This document shows positions 15,362 to 24,215 of a DNA stretch of 64,000 nucleotides, one piece after another. Source of the DNA: UBA8514 sp034933685 (GTDB lineage: Bacteria; Bacillota; Clostridia; Lachnospirales; Anaerotignaceae); NCBI GenBank assembly GCA_034933685.1, contig JAYFNB010000017.1, forward strand, positions 364,045 through 428,044, read 5' to 3'. A program made the position numbers and the translations under genes. The notes under the pieces are model-generated. The model was not told the origin of the DNA, did not search any database, and saw nothing but the letters and a program-made list of their open reading frames with translations. Position 1 is the stretch's first letter. Each line of letters opens with the position of its first letter.

Positions 15362-17033
15362 TAACTGCCCCTCTAGCTGCTGAAGATGCAACTCTTGAGT
15401 AAAGTTTTAAATATCCATTTGGAATGTCTTTCTTTTCAGGACGTTTCCAGTTTTTAAGTCTTTCAGCAATAACTTCGTCAGATACGTGAAGTTCAAGTTT
15501 GCCTTCCATTACGTTAAGGTAGATTTCGTCACCGTCTTCAACAATAGCGATTGGACCACCATCAGCAGCTTCAGGAGAAATGTGTCCAACGAAGCAGCCG
15601 TTGTTTGTTCCAGAGAAACGACCGTCAGTAATAAGGGCTGTAGACATGTTAAGACCCATACCGTAAAGGTATTTCATAGCCTTGTACATTTCTCTCATAC
15701 CAGGGCCGCCTTTAGGGCCTTCATAACGAACAACTACTACATTGCCAGGCTTAACCTTTCCACCAAGGATTGCTTCTTCAGCATCTTCTTCACAATCGAA
15801 GCAGATAGCTGTGCCTGTAAATTCGTACAATGATGGATCGAAAGCACCTGGTTTTGTAACACCTGTTTCAGGTGCAAGGTTACCTCTAAGCACTGCAAGA
15901 CCGCCAGTTTGGCTGTAAGCTGTCTCTTTTGTTCTAATAAGTTCTTTGTTTTCTGGATATGTGTATTTAACCTTTGCAAGTGTTTCACCAAGTGTCATAG
16001 CATTTGCAGTCATAACAGTAAGGTCAAGAGAATCACCTAAATGTTGCATTACTCTTGGCATACCGCCTGCAAAATAGAAGTCCTCAAGGCTCCAGTGGCT
16101 TGCAGGGTTAATTTTAGCAAGCTGTGGTGTTGTTTTATTTAATTCATCAAATGCATCTACTACGTTAAATTCTTCATAAGGGATACCAGCTTCAATAGCA
16201 ATAGCACTTAAGTGAAGAACCGCATTTGTTGAGCCTGAAACGGAAAGACAAGCCTTAATAGCATTTTTAATAGATTCTTTTGTGATGATGTCACGTGGTT
16301 TAATGTCTTTTTTAGCAAGTTCAACGCATTTTGCGCCAGTTGCGTATGCGCATCTTGATCTCTCAGCATAAACAGCAGGAATAACTGCACTGCCTGTAAG
16401 GCTCATACCAAGGGCTTCAGTTACACAGCCCATTGTATTTGCTGTTCCAAAGAAAGAACATGATCCGCAGCCAGGGCCACAAGCGTCAATAAGGTTATCA
16501 AGCTCATCCTGATTAATTTTGCCTGCTGCAAGCATACCTTTAGCTTCATCAGGAGAAGTACCATCAGATTTTCTGCCGTCGAACTGGATACCGCCAAGCA
16601 TTGGACCACCGTTGATAAGGATAGCAGGGATGTTAAGTCTTGCAGCTGCCATAAGCATACCAGGAACGATTTTGTCACATGACGCAACAAGGATAACTGC
16701 ATCAAGCTGATGAGCCTGTACCATAATTTCAACTGAGTTACAGATAATTTCACGTGATGGAAGAATATATTTCATTCCAACGTGACCCTGTGCAATACCA
16801 TCACAAGCAGCCATTACGCCAAATTCACAAGCTACACCGCCAGCAGCGTAAATACCTCTTTTAACGTATTCAGAAACCTGATTAAGGTTATAGTGACCAG
16901 GTACTAATTGGTTCCAAGAATTTGCAATACCAATTCTTGGTTTGTGTCCTAACTCATCTTCAGAATAACCCATGGATTTAAAGTAACCTTTACATGATAA
17001 TTCCATAATTTCTTCACTGCGGAATTTTTCCAT
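15351..17033 (-). CDS. ilvD: dihydroxy-acid dehydratase
   Basis: Fe-S enzyme dehydrating dihydroxyisovalerate (valine, leucine and pantothenate branch) and dihydroxymethylvalerate (isoleucine branch). The 560-aa protein carries the cluster cysteines in ASCDKIVPGM and in DACGPGCGSC. The family blocks GGPMLGG, SGSTNAVLHL and DGRFSGTNNGCFVGH are intact. It stands alone without other ilv genes, with an AAGGGGG site before the ATG and an IclR regulator immediately upstream on the same strand, 79 bp away. Its product feeds panB and the leu genes in this window. Confidence 0.97.
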   Translation of the reverse strand: MEKFRSEEIMELSCKGYFKSMGYSEDELGHKPRIGIANSWNQLVPGHYNLNQVSEYVKRGIYAAGGVACEFGVMAACDGIAQGHVGMKYILPSREIICNSVEIMVQAHQLDAVILVASCDKIVPGMLMAAARLNIPAILINGGPMLGGIQFDGRKSDGTSPDEAKGMLAAGKINQDELDNLIDACGPGCGSCSFFGTANTMGCVTEALGMSLTGSAVIPAVYAERSRCAYATGAKCVELAKKDIKPRDIITKESIKNAIKACLSVSGSTNAVLHLSAIAIEAGIPYEEFNVVDAFDELNKTTPQLAKINPASHWSLEDFYFAGGMPRVMQHLGDSLDLTVMTANAMTLGETLAKVKYTYPENKELIRTKETAYSQTGGLAVLRGNLAPETGVTKPGAFDPSLYEFTGTAICFDCEEDAEEAILGGKVKPGNVVVVRYEGPKGGPGMREMYKAMKYLYGMGLNMSTALITDGRFSGTNNGCFVGHISPEAADGGPIAIVEDGDEIYLNVMEGKLELHVSDEVIAERLKNWKRPEKKDIPNGYLKLYSRVASSAARGAVIDC

Positions 17034-17112
17034 TTTTATTTCCCCCTTAAAATATTAACAACATACATATTATTAGCAGGCTTTCGCCGTTTACTACCTA
17101 AATTTAAAATAA

Positions 17113-17871
17113 TTAAATATTTAAATCACCCGAAATGGCTTTTGCAGTAAATTTAAGGCTTTCGCTTAATTCGGATAGGTCTATGCCACGTATTCTTGCA
17201 GTTGGACCAGTAAGACTTACAGAGGCAATCATTTTACCAGCGTTGCTGAAAACAGGCACTGCAACACAGCTTATACCCAGCTCGTATTCTTCATTATCAA
17301 ATGCAAAACCACGTTTTCTAATGGAATTCAACTCTTTTTCAAGGTCGGGTGCATTATCAATGGTGTTTGGTGTAACTTTACGCAGACCAAGGGCTATAAT
17401 GTTGTCGGAATTTTCTTTTGGCATAAATGCAAGAAAGCATTTGCCAACGCCTGTGCAGAACAGTTCTTTTTTTGTGCCAATGCGTGTGTTGATTGAAATT
17501 GAACTTGAAGATTCGGTTTTGTCTATATAAACAACAAATCCATTTTCTTCAATTGCCAAAAGGCAGGTTTCTTGAAACTTAAAGGAAAGCTTTTGCAAAT
17601 GAGGGTTTGCTGCTTTTGCAAGCAAATTGCTTTGTGACACCGCACTGCCAAGGGCTAGTACTTTTAGACCGAGGCTGTATTTCAAGTTGTCTTCATTTTG
17701 GTGAAGATAATTAAGGTTTGCAAGGGTGTTGATTAAGCCAAAGACAGTGCTTTTGCTTAAATCAAGCTTAATTGCAATTTCTTTAACACTTTTTTCTCTG
17801 TTTCCATCTTCAAAAAGTTCCAAAATGGACATAGCACGTTCTAAAGACTGAATATTTTTAGTTTTCCCCAT
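17113..17871 (-). CDS. IclR family transcriptional regulator
   Basis: A 252-aa regulator with an N-terminal winged helix (QSLERAMSILELFEDGNREKS, KLDLSKSTVFGLINTLANL, about 8-55). A C-terminal IclR ligand-binding domain follows, with the family pieces FCTGVGKCFLAFMP, IRKRGFAFDNEEYELGISC and VSLTGPTARI. It lies directly upstream of ilvD on the same strand, so ilvD is a candidate target. The effector is unknown; IclR members often sense keto or aromatic acids. Confidence 0.93.
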   Translation of the reverse strand: MGKTKNIQSLERAMSILELFEDGNREKSVKEIAIKLDLSKSTVFGLINTLANLNYLHQNEDNLKYSLGLKVLALGSAVSQSNLLAKAANPHLQKLSFKFQETCLLAIEENGFVVYIDKTESSSSISINTRIGTKKELFCTGVGKCFLAFMPKENSDNIIALGLRKVTPNTIDNAPDLEKELNSIRKRGFAFDNEEYELGISCVAVPVFSNAGKMIASVSLTGPTARIRGIDLSELSESLKFTAKAISGDLNI

Positions 17872-18030
17872 AGTTTAACCTCACATTGTCCGATAATACA
17901 GAATGCAATCCACAAACTTTCACTTATATTCTAACAAAGCTTATTGCTAAAGTCAATAAGCTTGCAAAAACTTGTGTGAATTTTGTATCATAAAAAGTAT
18001 AAATTATTTATATAAATATTTGTTTATTAT

Positions 18031-19557
18031 TTATATAAGGTCAATTAAAACTGGCAAAAGGCCTATAATAAAGCCCAAAACACCGCCAACAGCGGTGATT
18101 GCCTGAAGCTCTTTGTTAACTATTGCCAATATCAGTTCTTCGGTGTATTGGATGCTAAAAGAATTAATACGCTCCTCTACAATTTTTGGTACATTAAATG
18201 CGGTAAGAATTTTAGGAGCAATTGTTTTCAGACTAAAGCTATAAAGTGAGAAAACAGATTTTTTAAAGCTTTCAAACGTGTTTTCGCTTACTTTTTGTGC
18301 AAGGTAAGCAATTTTTTGTTCAAGGAGTCGGTTTGTTTGATTATTGATAACCTCTGTTATAAAAGAAATAGTTGTCTTGGAGAACATGCTGTTTGTAATG
18401 GAATCAGTAAAAATTTTAAGATTTTTTTCCGCATTATTGTCAATGGTGTTTAAAATATCTAGAATATTATTATCTCCATGTTCAGCAAGATATGAGGAAA
18501 GTTTGTTAATAAGACCATCAATGGTTTCACTTTTTGTAACCTCATCGATTATAAAACCAACGGCTTTATTTATTGTTGCTTCACGCATTTCACCAGTTAT
18601 AATTCCGCAAACTTCACCAACGGTCATATCCATTGCTTTATCAACTATAAGACTTACAGCGTGTTCTATTTCAGGCATGTTTTCAGGGTTGTTAATATAA
18701 ACTGTAAGGCTTTCAATAAGGTGCACATATATATCATCTGCATTTATGAACATTCCCATAAACGGCCCTGCAAAGCTTTGAATAATGCCAATTATTTTTG
18801 CCTTAATTAGTTTTTCAACCTCTGGATTTTCTGTAAGGGAAATAAGTGCGTTTACTATTGCAGGTGTTTTTATGGCAAGATAATCTTTTACCCCTTGAAC
18901 ACTAGAGTAGGAGGCAACTGTGCATAATTTACGCTCGTCCTCTTTTAAATTGAGTAGAAATTCCCAAAGGCTTTTTTCTATAATATTGCGTACAATTCCT
19001 TTTTGAGCAATATCCTTAGTGCAAGACTTTACAGCTACTTTTAGCACCTCAAGAAGCTTGTCTGCTGGAAGGTCTTTAATATTGGTTGATAGAAGAGTAT
19101 ATGCCTTATTATATATTATGGAATTTACATCCGCCTTAAGGCTTGGTTTAATCAAAAAGTTTTCTAATGTTAAGAGTGCACCTGCTTTTGCAGTATTAAT
19201 AAAGCTATCCTTATCTTGTCCTAAAATATTGCTAATAGCCTCATCTACAGTAAGATAACTGCATTTTAAGGAGTTGAAACCTTTGTCTAATGAGGATGAG
19301 AGACTTGAAATAACATCAGGCTTGTTTAAATAATCCAGCATTACATCCTGTGTTAAGATATAGTTGCCTACAGTATCGCCAAGGCTTAGCGCAATCCGTT
19401 CCTTTTCTTTTGGGATAAGCCCTGGGGTAAACGGAACTTTTATTTTGCCTATATATAGTTGTTTGTGCGGTCTGAAAAGCATTTTTATTGCCAGCCAATT
19501 TGTAAAATAACCAATAACCGCACCTGCGGCAGGGGTAATGATATAGTTAGGGTTCAT
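18031..19557 (-). CDS. DUF445 family membrane protein
   Basis: A 508-aa protein of the DUF445 family (YheB-like in Bacillus). The hallmark N-terminus is present: PAAGAVIGYFTNWLAIKMLF followed by FTPGLIPKEKERIALSLGDTVG. A long helical middle and a C-terminal hydrophobic hairpin (ITAVGGVLGFIIGLLPVLIDLI) follow. Both ends are membrane segments, and the same GGVIG/GxxxG-type motif appears at each end. Function is unknown; family members localise to the cell envelope. It is a single gene, with a purine-rich AGGAGGC site before the ATG. Confidence 0.9.
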   Translation of the reverse strand: MNPNYIITPAAGAVIGYFTNWLAIKMLFRPHKQLYIGKIKVPFTPGLIPKEKERIALSLGDTVGNYILTQDVMLDYLNKPDVISSLSSSLDKGFNSLKCSYLTVDEAISNILGQDKDSFINTAKAGALLTLENFLIKPSLKADVNSIIYNKAYTLLSTNIKDLPADKLLEVLKVAVKSCTKDIAQKGIVRNIIEKSLWEFLLNLKEDERKLCTVASYSSVQGVKDYLAIKTPAIVNALISLTENPEVEKLIKAKIIGIIQSFAGPFMGMFINADDIYVHLIESLTVYINNPENMPEIEHAVSLIVDKAMDMTVGEVCGIITGEMREATINKAVGFIIDEVTKSETIDGLINKLSSYLAEHGDNNILDILNTIDNNAEKNLKIFTDSITNSMFSKTTISFITEVINNQTNRLLEQKIAYLAQKVSENTFESFKKSVFSLYSFSLKTIAPKILTAFNVPKIVEERINSFSIQYTEELILAIVNKELQAITAVGGVLGFIIGLLPVLIDLI

Positions 19558-19638
19558 TGTATAAAAAGCCTCCTAAAATTAATTTGTTTTTTAATGTAAA
19601 AAAGCCTGTATAAATAAATACAGGCCTTAAGGTACTTT

Positions 19639-20316
19639 CTATTCGTCAATATCATCTTTGATGTGTATATTTGAGGATTCATCAATTTCAACTTCGTTAA
19701 TTTTGTAAAGCAGTGTCATAAGGCTGTCTGTAAGATGTACATTTTCAACCTTTACGTCTTCAGGCATATCAAGGTCTACATGAGAGAAATTCCACATGCC
19801 CTTAACACCCCAATTGGCTAAATCGCTGGCAACTTTGCTTGCCTGTGACCTTGGAAGGGTAAGTATTGCTACATCTACTTTATTATTTTTAACAAATTCC
19901 TGCATACAGTCAACATCATAAACCTCAACGCCACGTATGGTCATGCCAATAAGACGAGGGTTTACGTCAAACACGGCCGTAATAACAAAGCCACGTTTTT
20001 CAAAGTTTGTGTAATTAACAAGAGCCTGGCCAATATTGCCGCCACCAACAACAATAAGGTTGTAAACCCTGTCAAGACCTAAAATCTTTTTAATCTCGTT
20101 ATAGAGATATTCTACATTATAGCCGTAACCCTGTTGTCCGAACCCTCCGAAATTATTAAGGTCCTGACGAATTTGGGAAGCGGTTATATTCATCTTAGTG
20201 CTTAGTTCCTTCGAAGAAATTCGAGTAATATCATTCTCAAGTAAATCCCCCAAATACCTGTAGTATCTAGGCAGTCTATTAATAACAGCACTAGAAATTT
20301 TTCTTTCATTATACAT
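19639..20316 (-). CDS. rex: redox-sensing repressor Rex
   Basis: NADH/NAD-responsive repressor of fermentative genes. The 225-aa protein has an N-terminal winged helix (SSKELSTKMNITASQIRQDL, about 37-56), the conserved NNFGGFGQQGYGYNV, and a Rossmann domain with VVGGGNIGQAL near 90. It ends in the swapped C-terminal helix that mediates dimerisation. The true start follows AAGGGGTGG; the reading frame stays open far upstream across the neighbouring gene, but that extension is not coding. A perfect TTGACA promoter precedes it. Confidence 0.96.
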   Translation of the reverse strand: MYNERKISSAVINRLPRYYRYLGDLLENDITRISSKELSTKMNITASQIRQDLNNFGGFGQQGYGYNVEYLYNEIKKILGLDRVYNLIVVGGGNIGQALVNYTNFEKRGFVITAVFDVNPRLIGMTIRGVEVYDVDCMQEFVKNNKVDVAILTLPRSQASKVASDLANWGVKGMWNFSHVDLDMPEDVKVENVHLTDSLMTLLYKINEVEIDESSNIHIKDDIDE

Positions 20317-20342
20317 GTGAAAACCACCCCTTAGTAACTTAG

Positions 20343-20372
20343 AGTATACCACCTTATTCAATTTATTGTCAA
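20343..20372 (-). promoter_or_regulatory. sigma-A promoter of rex
   Basis: TTGACA (20372-20367), an 18-bp spacer and TATACT (20348-20343), 27 bp before the rex start. Confidence 0.8.
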
Positions 20373-20401
20373 TGTTTTGTCTTTTATTTGTTTCTGATTT
20401 C

Positions 20402-20410
20402 TGGTATACT
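20402..20410 (+). promoter_or_regulatory. extended -10 promoter of the ABC-F gene
   Basis: TGGTATACT gives an extended -10 element; no good -35 is seen. It lies 27 bp before the start codon and divergent from the rex promoter. Confidence 0.5.
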
Positions 20411-20437
20411 TTAGTGGATTGAAGGGAGTTGCTTGAA

Positions 20438-22357
20438 ATGATTTTAGCATGCAAAGATATTGCAAAGGCATACGGAATAGAAACAATACTGGAAAAAATA
20501 ACTTTTAACCTTGAAGATAAGGAAAAAGCAGCAATTGTTGGTGTCAATGGTGCTGGCAAAACCACGCTTTTTAAAATAATTACAGGTGAGATAAGCCACG
20601 ACAGTGGTGAGATTTTTATTAAAAAGGGAATCGAAACAGGATATCTTAAGCAAAATGCGGTTGTAGAGGGCGAAAAAACAATTTTTGATGAGGCACTTTC
20701 AGTTTTTGCAGAAGTAATAAAGGCAGAAAAGAACTTGAGAAAAATGGAGCAAGACATGGCAAGTCTTAGCGGTGAAGCATTGGCAAAGCATATGGAGAAT
20801 TATGCTGAACTTCAACACAGTTTTGAAGAAAAAGATGGTTATGGTTATAAAAGCCGCGTTAAAGGGGTATTAAAAGGCCTTGGTTTTACAGAAGAAGAGT
20901 TTGAAAAACCAGTTTGGCAGCTTTCAGGAGGCCAAAAAACAAGGGTACATTTGGCCAAGCTTCTTTTGGCAAAGCCTGAGTTATTATTACTGGACGAACC
21001 AACTAACCATTTGGATATTGATTCTATAAGTTGGCTTGAAGACTTCTTGCGTGGATATCAAGGCTCAGTGGTAATCATAAGCCATGACCGATACTTTATG
21101 GATAAAATAGTGACAAAAACCATAGAGATTGAGAATAAAAAAACATACGTGTTTGAAGGAAATTATTCGTTTTATGCAACACAGAAGGCCGTAAACAGAG
21201 AAATTCAGCTTAAAGCTTTTAACGACCAACAAAAAGAAATTAAGCATCAAGAGGACGTAATTAAAACACTGCGCTCATTTAACAGGGAAAAGTCTATAAA
21301 ACGTGCGGAAAGCCGTGAAAAGCAGTTAGATAAAATTGAAAGGGTTGAAAAACCAGACAATTTGCCAGACAAAATGCGCCTTACCCTTGTACCACGAATT
21401 ATAAGCGGCAATGATGTACTTTTTGCCGAAGATTTAAGTAAAAGTTTTCCAGACAGACGACTTTTTGGCGGAGTAAACTTGGATATAAAGCGCGAAGACA
21501 AGGTTGCAATTATTGGACCTAACGGTATTGGCAAAAGTACGTTATTTAAAATGCTTTTAGGCAAAGAAGTGAGTGACAGCGGAAGAATTAAGCTGGGTGC
21601 AAACGTTAATATTGGGTATTATGACCAGGAGCAACAGAATTTTGATGAAAGAAAAACTATTTTTCAGGAAATAGCCGATACATACCCAACCCTTACAAAT
21701 GGTGAAATTCGTAATGTTCTGGCGGCGTTTGTATTTGAAGGTGATGATGTATTCAAACCAATAAATGCCCTTAGTGGCGGCGAAAAAGGAAGGGTAATGC
21801 TGGCAAAAATAATGCTAAGTAAGGCAAATCTCTTAATGCTGGATGAGCCTACAAACCATTTGGATATGTTCAGCAAAGAAATACTTGAAGATGCAATAAA
21901 CAGATATGAGGGTACGGTTGTGTATATATCCCATGATAGATATTTTATTAACCGAACTGCCCAGAAAGTATTAGAACTTACGGAAAACGGAATGAATCAA
22001 TACCTTGGCAATTATGATTACTATATTGAAAAGAAAACGTTGAAAGAACGTGAAGAACAGTTATTTGGAAATAAAGGGGCAGAAACAAAAATTGAGACAA
22101 CCTCCGCAACAAAGCAGGATTGGCAGAGCCAGAAGGAACAGCAGGCAAAAGAACGAAAAGTTAAAAACAAGATAGCCAAGATTGAAAAGGAAATAGAAGA
22201 AGTAGAGGAAAAAATAGTCAATCTTGACCAACAGCTTGCATTGCCAGAGGTGGCAACAGATGCCAGCAAGGCACAGCAGCTTTTTGAGGACAAAACAAAG
22301 CTTGAGGAGCGGATAGAAGAATTAATGCTGGAGTGGGAAGATAGCCACCAAGAGTAG
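20438..22357 (+). CDS. ABC-F family ATPase
   Basis: A 639-aa soluble protein with two ABC domains and no membrane segments. Domain 1 has GVNGAGKTTLFK, LSGGQKTRVHLAKLL and LLLLDEPTNHLD. Domain 2 has GPNGIGKSTLFK, LSGGEKGRVMLAKIM and LLMLDEPTNHLD. The catalytic Glu is present in both. A basic linker lies between them and the C-terminus is a coiled coil (KIEKEIEEVEEKIVNLDQQL). ABC-F proteins act on ribosomes, either in translation or in antibiotic protection; the coiled-coil end suggests the Uup/EttA-like housekeeping side. AAGGGAG fits the ATG; a TTG nine bases earlier is less likely. Confidence 0.94.
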   Translation: MILACKDIAKAYGIETILEKITFNLEDKEKAAIVGVNGAGKTTLFKIITGEISHDSGEIFIKKGIETGYLKQNAVVEGEKTIFDEALSVFAEVIKAEKNLRKMEQDMASLSGEALAKHMENYAELQHSFEEKDGYGYKSRVKGVLKGLGFTEEEFEKPVWQLSGGQKTRVHLAKLLLAKPELLLLDEPTNHLDIDSISWLEDFLRGYQGSVVIISHDRYFMDKIVTKTIEIENKKTYVFEGNYSFYATQKAVNREIQLKAFNDQQKEIKHQEDVIKTLRSFNREKSIKRAESREKQLDKIERVEKPDNLPDKMRLTLVPRIISGNDVLFAEDLSKSFPDRRLFGGVNLDIKREDKVAIIGPNGIGKSTLFKMLLGKEVSDSGRIKLGANVNIGYYDQEQQNFDERKTIFQEIADTYPTLTNGEIRNVLAAFVFEGDDVFKPINALSGGEKGRVMLAKIMLSKANLLMLDEPTNHLDMFSKEILEDAINRYEGTVVYISHDRYFINRTAQKVLELTENGMNQYLGNYDYYIEKKTLKEREEQLFGNKGAETKIETTSATKQDWQSQKEQQAKERKVKNKIAKIEKEIEEVEEKIVNLDQQLALPEVATDASKAQQLFEDKTKLEERIEELMLEWEDSHQE

Positions 22358-22365
22358 GCATATAT

Positions 22366-22399
22366 AAAGTTCTTGAGGAAAAACCTCAAGAACTTTATA
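22366..22399. terminator. bidirectional terminator after the ABC-F gene
   Basis: AAAGTTCTTGAGG and CCTCAAGAACTTT are perfect complements around AAAAA, with T/A-rich flanks. Confidence 0.9.
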
Positions 22400-22618
22400 T
22401 TATTTATTTTTTCTTGCCACAGGTGTATGGCTGCCATCTTCTTCAACAATAGTAATTTTTTCCATGGTTGCCATCATGTTTGACCTAAAGGCTAAAAGGT
22501 ATTCTTTTCTTAAAATATCTCTTTCAGCAAGTTCTTCGGCAGTTAAGCCCTCTGTTTTTGCTTTGTGAGCAAGCTCGTTTATACGCAAAAGTCTTGCGGT
22601 TTCTTCATTTTCATTCAT
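22400..22618 (-). CDS. DUF896 family protein (YnzC-like)
   Basis: A 72-aa protein of the DUF896/UPF0291 family. It is helical, with the typical RINELAHKAKTEGLTAEELAERDILRKEYL block followed by FRSNMMATMEKITIVEEDG. Family members such as B. subtilis YnzC are small cytoplasmic helical hairpins of unknown role, some under SOS control; no LexA box was noticed here. The start has AAAGGAG upstream. Confidence 0.93.
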   Translation of the reverse strand: MNENEETARLLRINELAHKAKTEGLTAEELAERDILRKEYLLAFRSNMMATMEKITIVEEDGSHTPVARKNK

Positions 22619-22751
22619 AGTAGGTTACTCCTTTGAAAAAATAATTCATTAATCAGTATATGTTAGCACAAAATACTAATCCGTACAATAGACTTTTTTC
22701 TAGATATGGTGTAGAATATATAAAAGATTAGAATGTTTTAGGAGGGTTGTT

Positions 22752-23153
22752 ATGAGAAGCGGATTATTTCTAACTATAGTTGTATATGGACTGGTTTTTA
22801 TGTTTGTTGGTAGAGCAAAAATGCGAAGAAGCGGCGATTATTCGCAGCAAAATCGAGAGGTTGGCAGTCCTGGGCAGTCGTATCATAGGGCAAGAACCAC
22901 CGTAAATACAACACAAAGAACATCTGTACCGATGAGACCAAAGTCACAGCAAACAGCAGCAACAAGATTTCCGAACCCAACCCATTTAAACAACAGTTTT
23001 GGCATGGGCAAAGAACATGATGACTTTATTTCCAGCGAAAAACGAAAGAACACTGGAAGGTTTTTTGGTGGTATTGGTAAAAACAAAGAGATAGATTGCG
23101 ATTTGGACGAGAGGATATTTGGTTCAAGGAATCAACATAAGGACATATTTTAA
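22752..23153 (+). CDS. unrecognised single-span protein
   Basis: A 133-aa protein I do not recognise. One hydrophobic segment at the N-terminus (LFLTIVVYGLVFMFVG, about 5-20) is followed by a basic stretch (RAKMRRSG) and a disordered Ser/Thr/Gln/Arg-rich tail. The end is slightly conserved-looking (DCDLDERIFGSRNQHKDIF). The predicted form is membrane-anchored with a cytoplasmic tail. GGAGGG precedes the ATG and a strong terminator follows, so it is monocistronic. Confidence 0.7.
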   Translation: MRSGLFLTIVVYGLVFMFVGRAKMRRSGDYSQQNREVGSPGQSYHRARTTVNTTQRTSVPMRPKSQQTAATRFPNPTHLNNSFGMGKEHDDFISSEKRKNTGRFFGGIGKNKEIDCDLDERIFGSRNQHKDIF

Positions 23154-23156
23154 GAA

Positions 23157-23199
23157 AACACCATGGTGGATTAACACTAATCCACCACGGTGTTTTTTT
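23157..23199. terminator. bidirectional terminator
   Basis: AACACC-TGGTGGATTA pairs with TAATCCACCA-GGTGTT, followed by seven T. It serves the plus-strand gene and the convergent dehydrogenase. Confidence 0.9.
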
Positions 23200-24172
23200 A
23201 TCTGATTTTTATATTTTTATTAACAAGATTGTATGGAGTTTCACCTTTAAGCACTGTTAATACACCGCTTAAAGATTCATTACACATATTTATACGCACC
23301 TGCATTGTTTGTGTACCTACATGGGGATTAAGCACAACGTTTTCACAAGCCAGAAGGTTTTGACCGATTGTAGGTTCAAACTCATATACATCTAATGCGG
23401 CACCTTTAAGGGTTCCGTTATTAAGAGCATCTACCAATGCGCTTTCTTTAACAATTGGCCCACGAGCTACATTAATAAGGAAGCTGCCTTTTTTCATTGT
23501 GGACAAAAGTCGTTCATCTACTAAGTGGTGATTTTCCGTGGTGTATGGCATATGCAATGAAATACAATCGCACTGTGAAAACAATTTTTCCAATGACATA
23601 TATTCAACATTCATTTCTTTTTCAGCCTCTGGGCTTAATGGAAATGGGTCGTAATAGGCAACCTTCATACCTAAAACCTGTGCTTTTTTGCAAACAGATT
23701 TACCAATGCGTCCGAAGCCTGCAATTCCAAGGATATGTCCAAACACCTCAACTGCCTTATCTTCAAAGGCTCTACTTGTCCATTCACCTTTTCGTATGCT
23801 TTTATCATAAGCCACTATATTACGCATTGATGCCATAATAAGCCCGATGGTAAGTTCGGCGGTTGCTTCTGTTACGCTTGTGGGCGAGTTTATAACTGCT
23901 ATATTTTTTTCTGTGGCATAATTAACGTCTATGGAATCATAACCAACGCCAAGGTTTGCGATGGCTTTCAGGTTTATGCCTGCATCAATTACTGCTGTAT
24001 CAGCTTTGTTAAAAATAGTAAGAAGTGCATCGAATTGAGCTACCATTTCAAGAACTTCATTGTGTGAAAAGGAAGTTTTTTCCTTGATGGGGTAAACTAA
24101 ATCCAATTCATTTTTGAATTTATCATTTACTGCATCGGGTATCCACTGGGTTACTAATACTTTAGGTTTCAT
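23198..24172 (-). CDS. D-isomer-specific 2-hydroxyacid dehydrogenase
   Basis: A 324-aa NAD-dependent dehydrogenase. The Rossmann motif is IAGFGRIGKSV near 145. The catalytic Arg is in INVARGPIVKE, the Glu in LDVYEFEP and the His in LNPHVGTQT. LGVGYDSIDV and NSPTSVTEATAE are typical of the glyoxylate/hydroxypyruvate reductase subgroup. The substrate is not fixed by sequence; glycerate, glyoxylate or a keto acid are all possible. There is no ACT domain, so it is not a second SerA. It shares a terminator with its convergent neighbour. Confidence 0.92.
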   Translation of the reverse strand: MKPKVLVTQWIPDAVNDKFKNELDLVYPIKEKTSFSHNEVLEMVAQFDALLTIFNKADTAVIDAGINLKAIANLGVGYDSIDVNYATEKNIAVINSPTSVTEATAELTIGLIMASMRNIVAYDKSIRKGEWTSRAFEDKAVEVFGHILGIAGFGRIGKSVCKKAQVLGMKVAYYDPFPLSPEAEKEMNVEYMSLEKLFSQCDCISLHMPYTTENHHLVDERLLSTMKKGSFLINVARGPIVKESALVDALNNGTLKGAALDVYEFEPTIGQNLLACENVVLNPHVGTQTMQVRINMCNESLSGVLTVLKGETPYNLVNKNIKIR

Positions 24173-24215
24173 ATTGTCATCATCTCTTTCTGAATGTATT
24201 TATTTACTAGCAATT

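Noticed and set aside
20317..20757. N-terminal extension of the rex frame
   Set aside because: It runs antisense through the ABC-F gene and across both promoters; Rex length and ribosome site fit the internal ATG.
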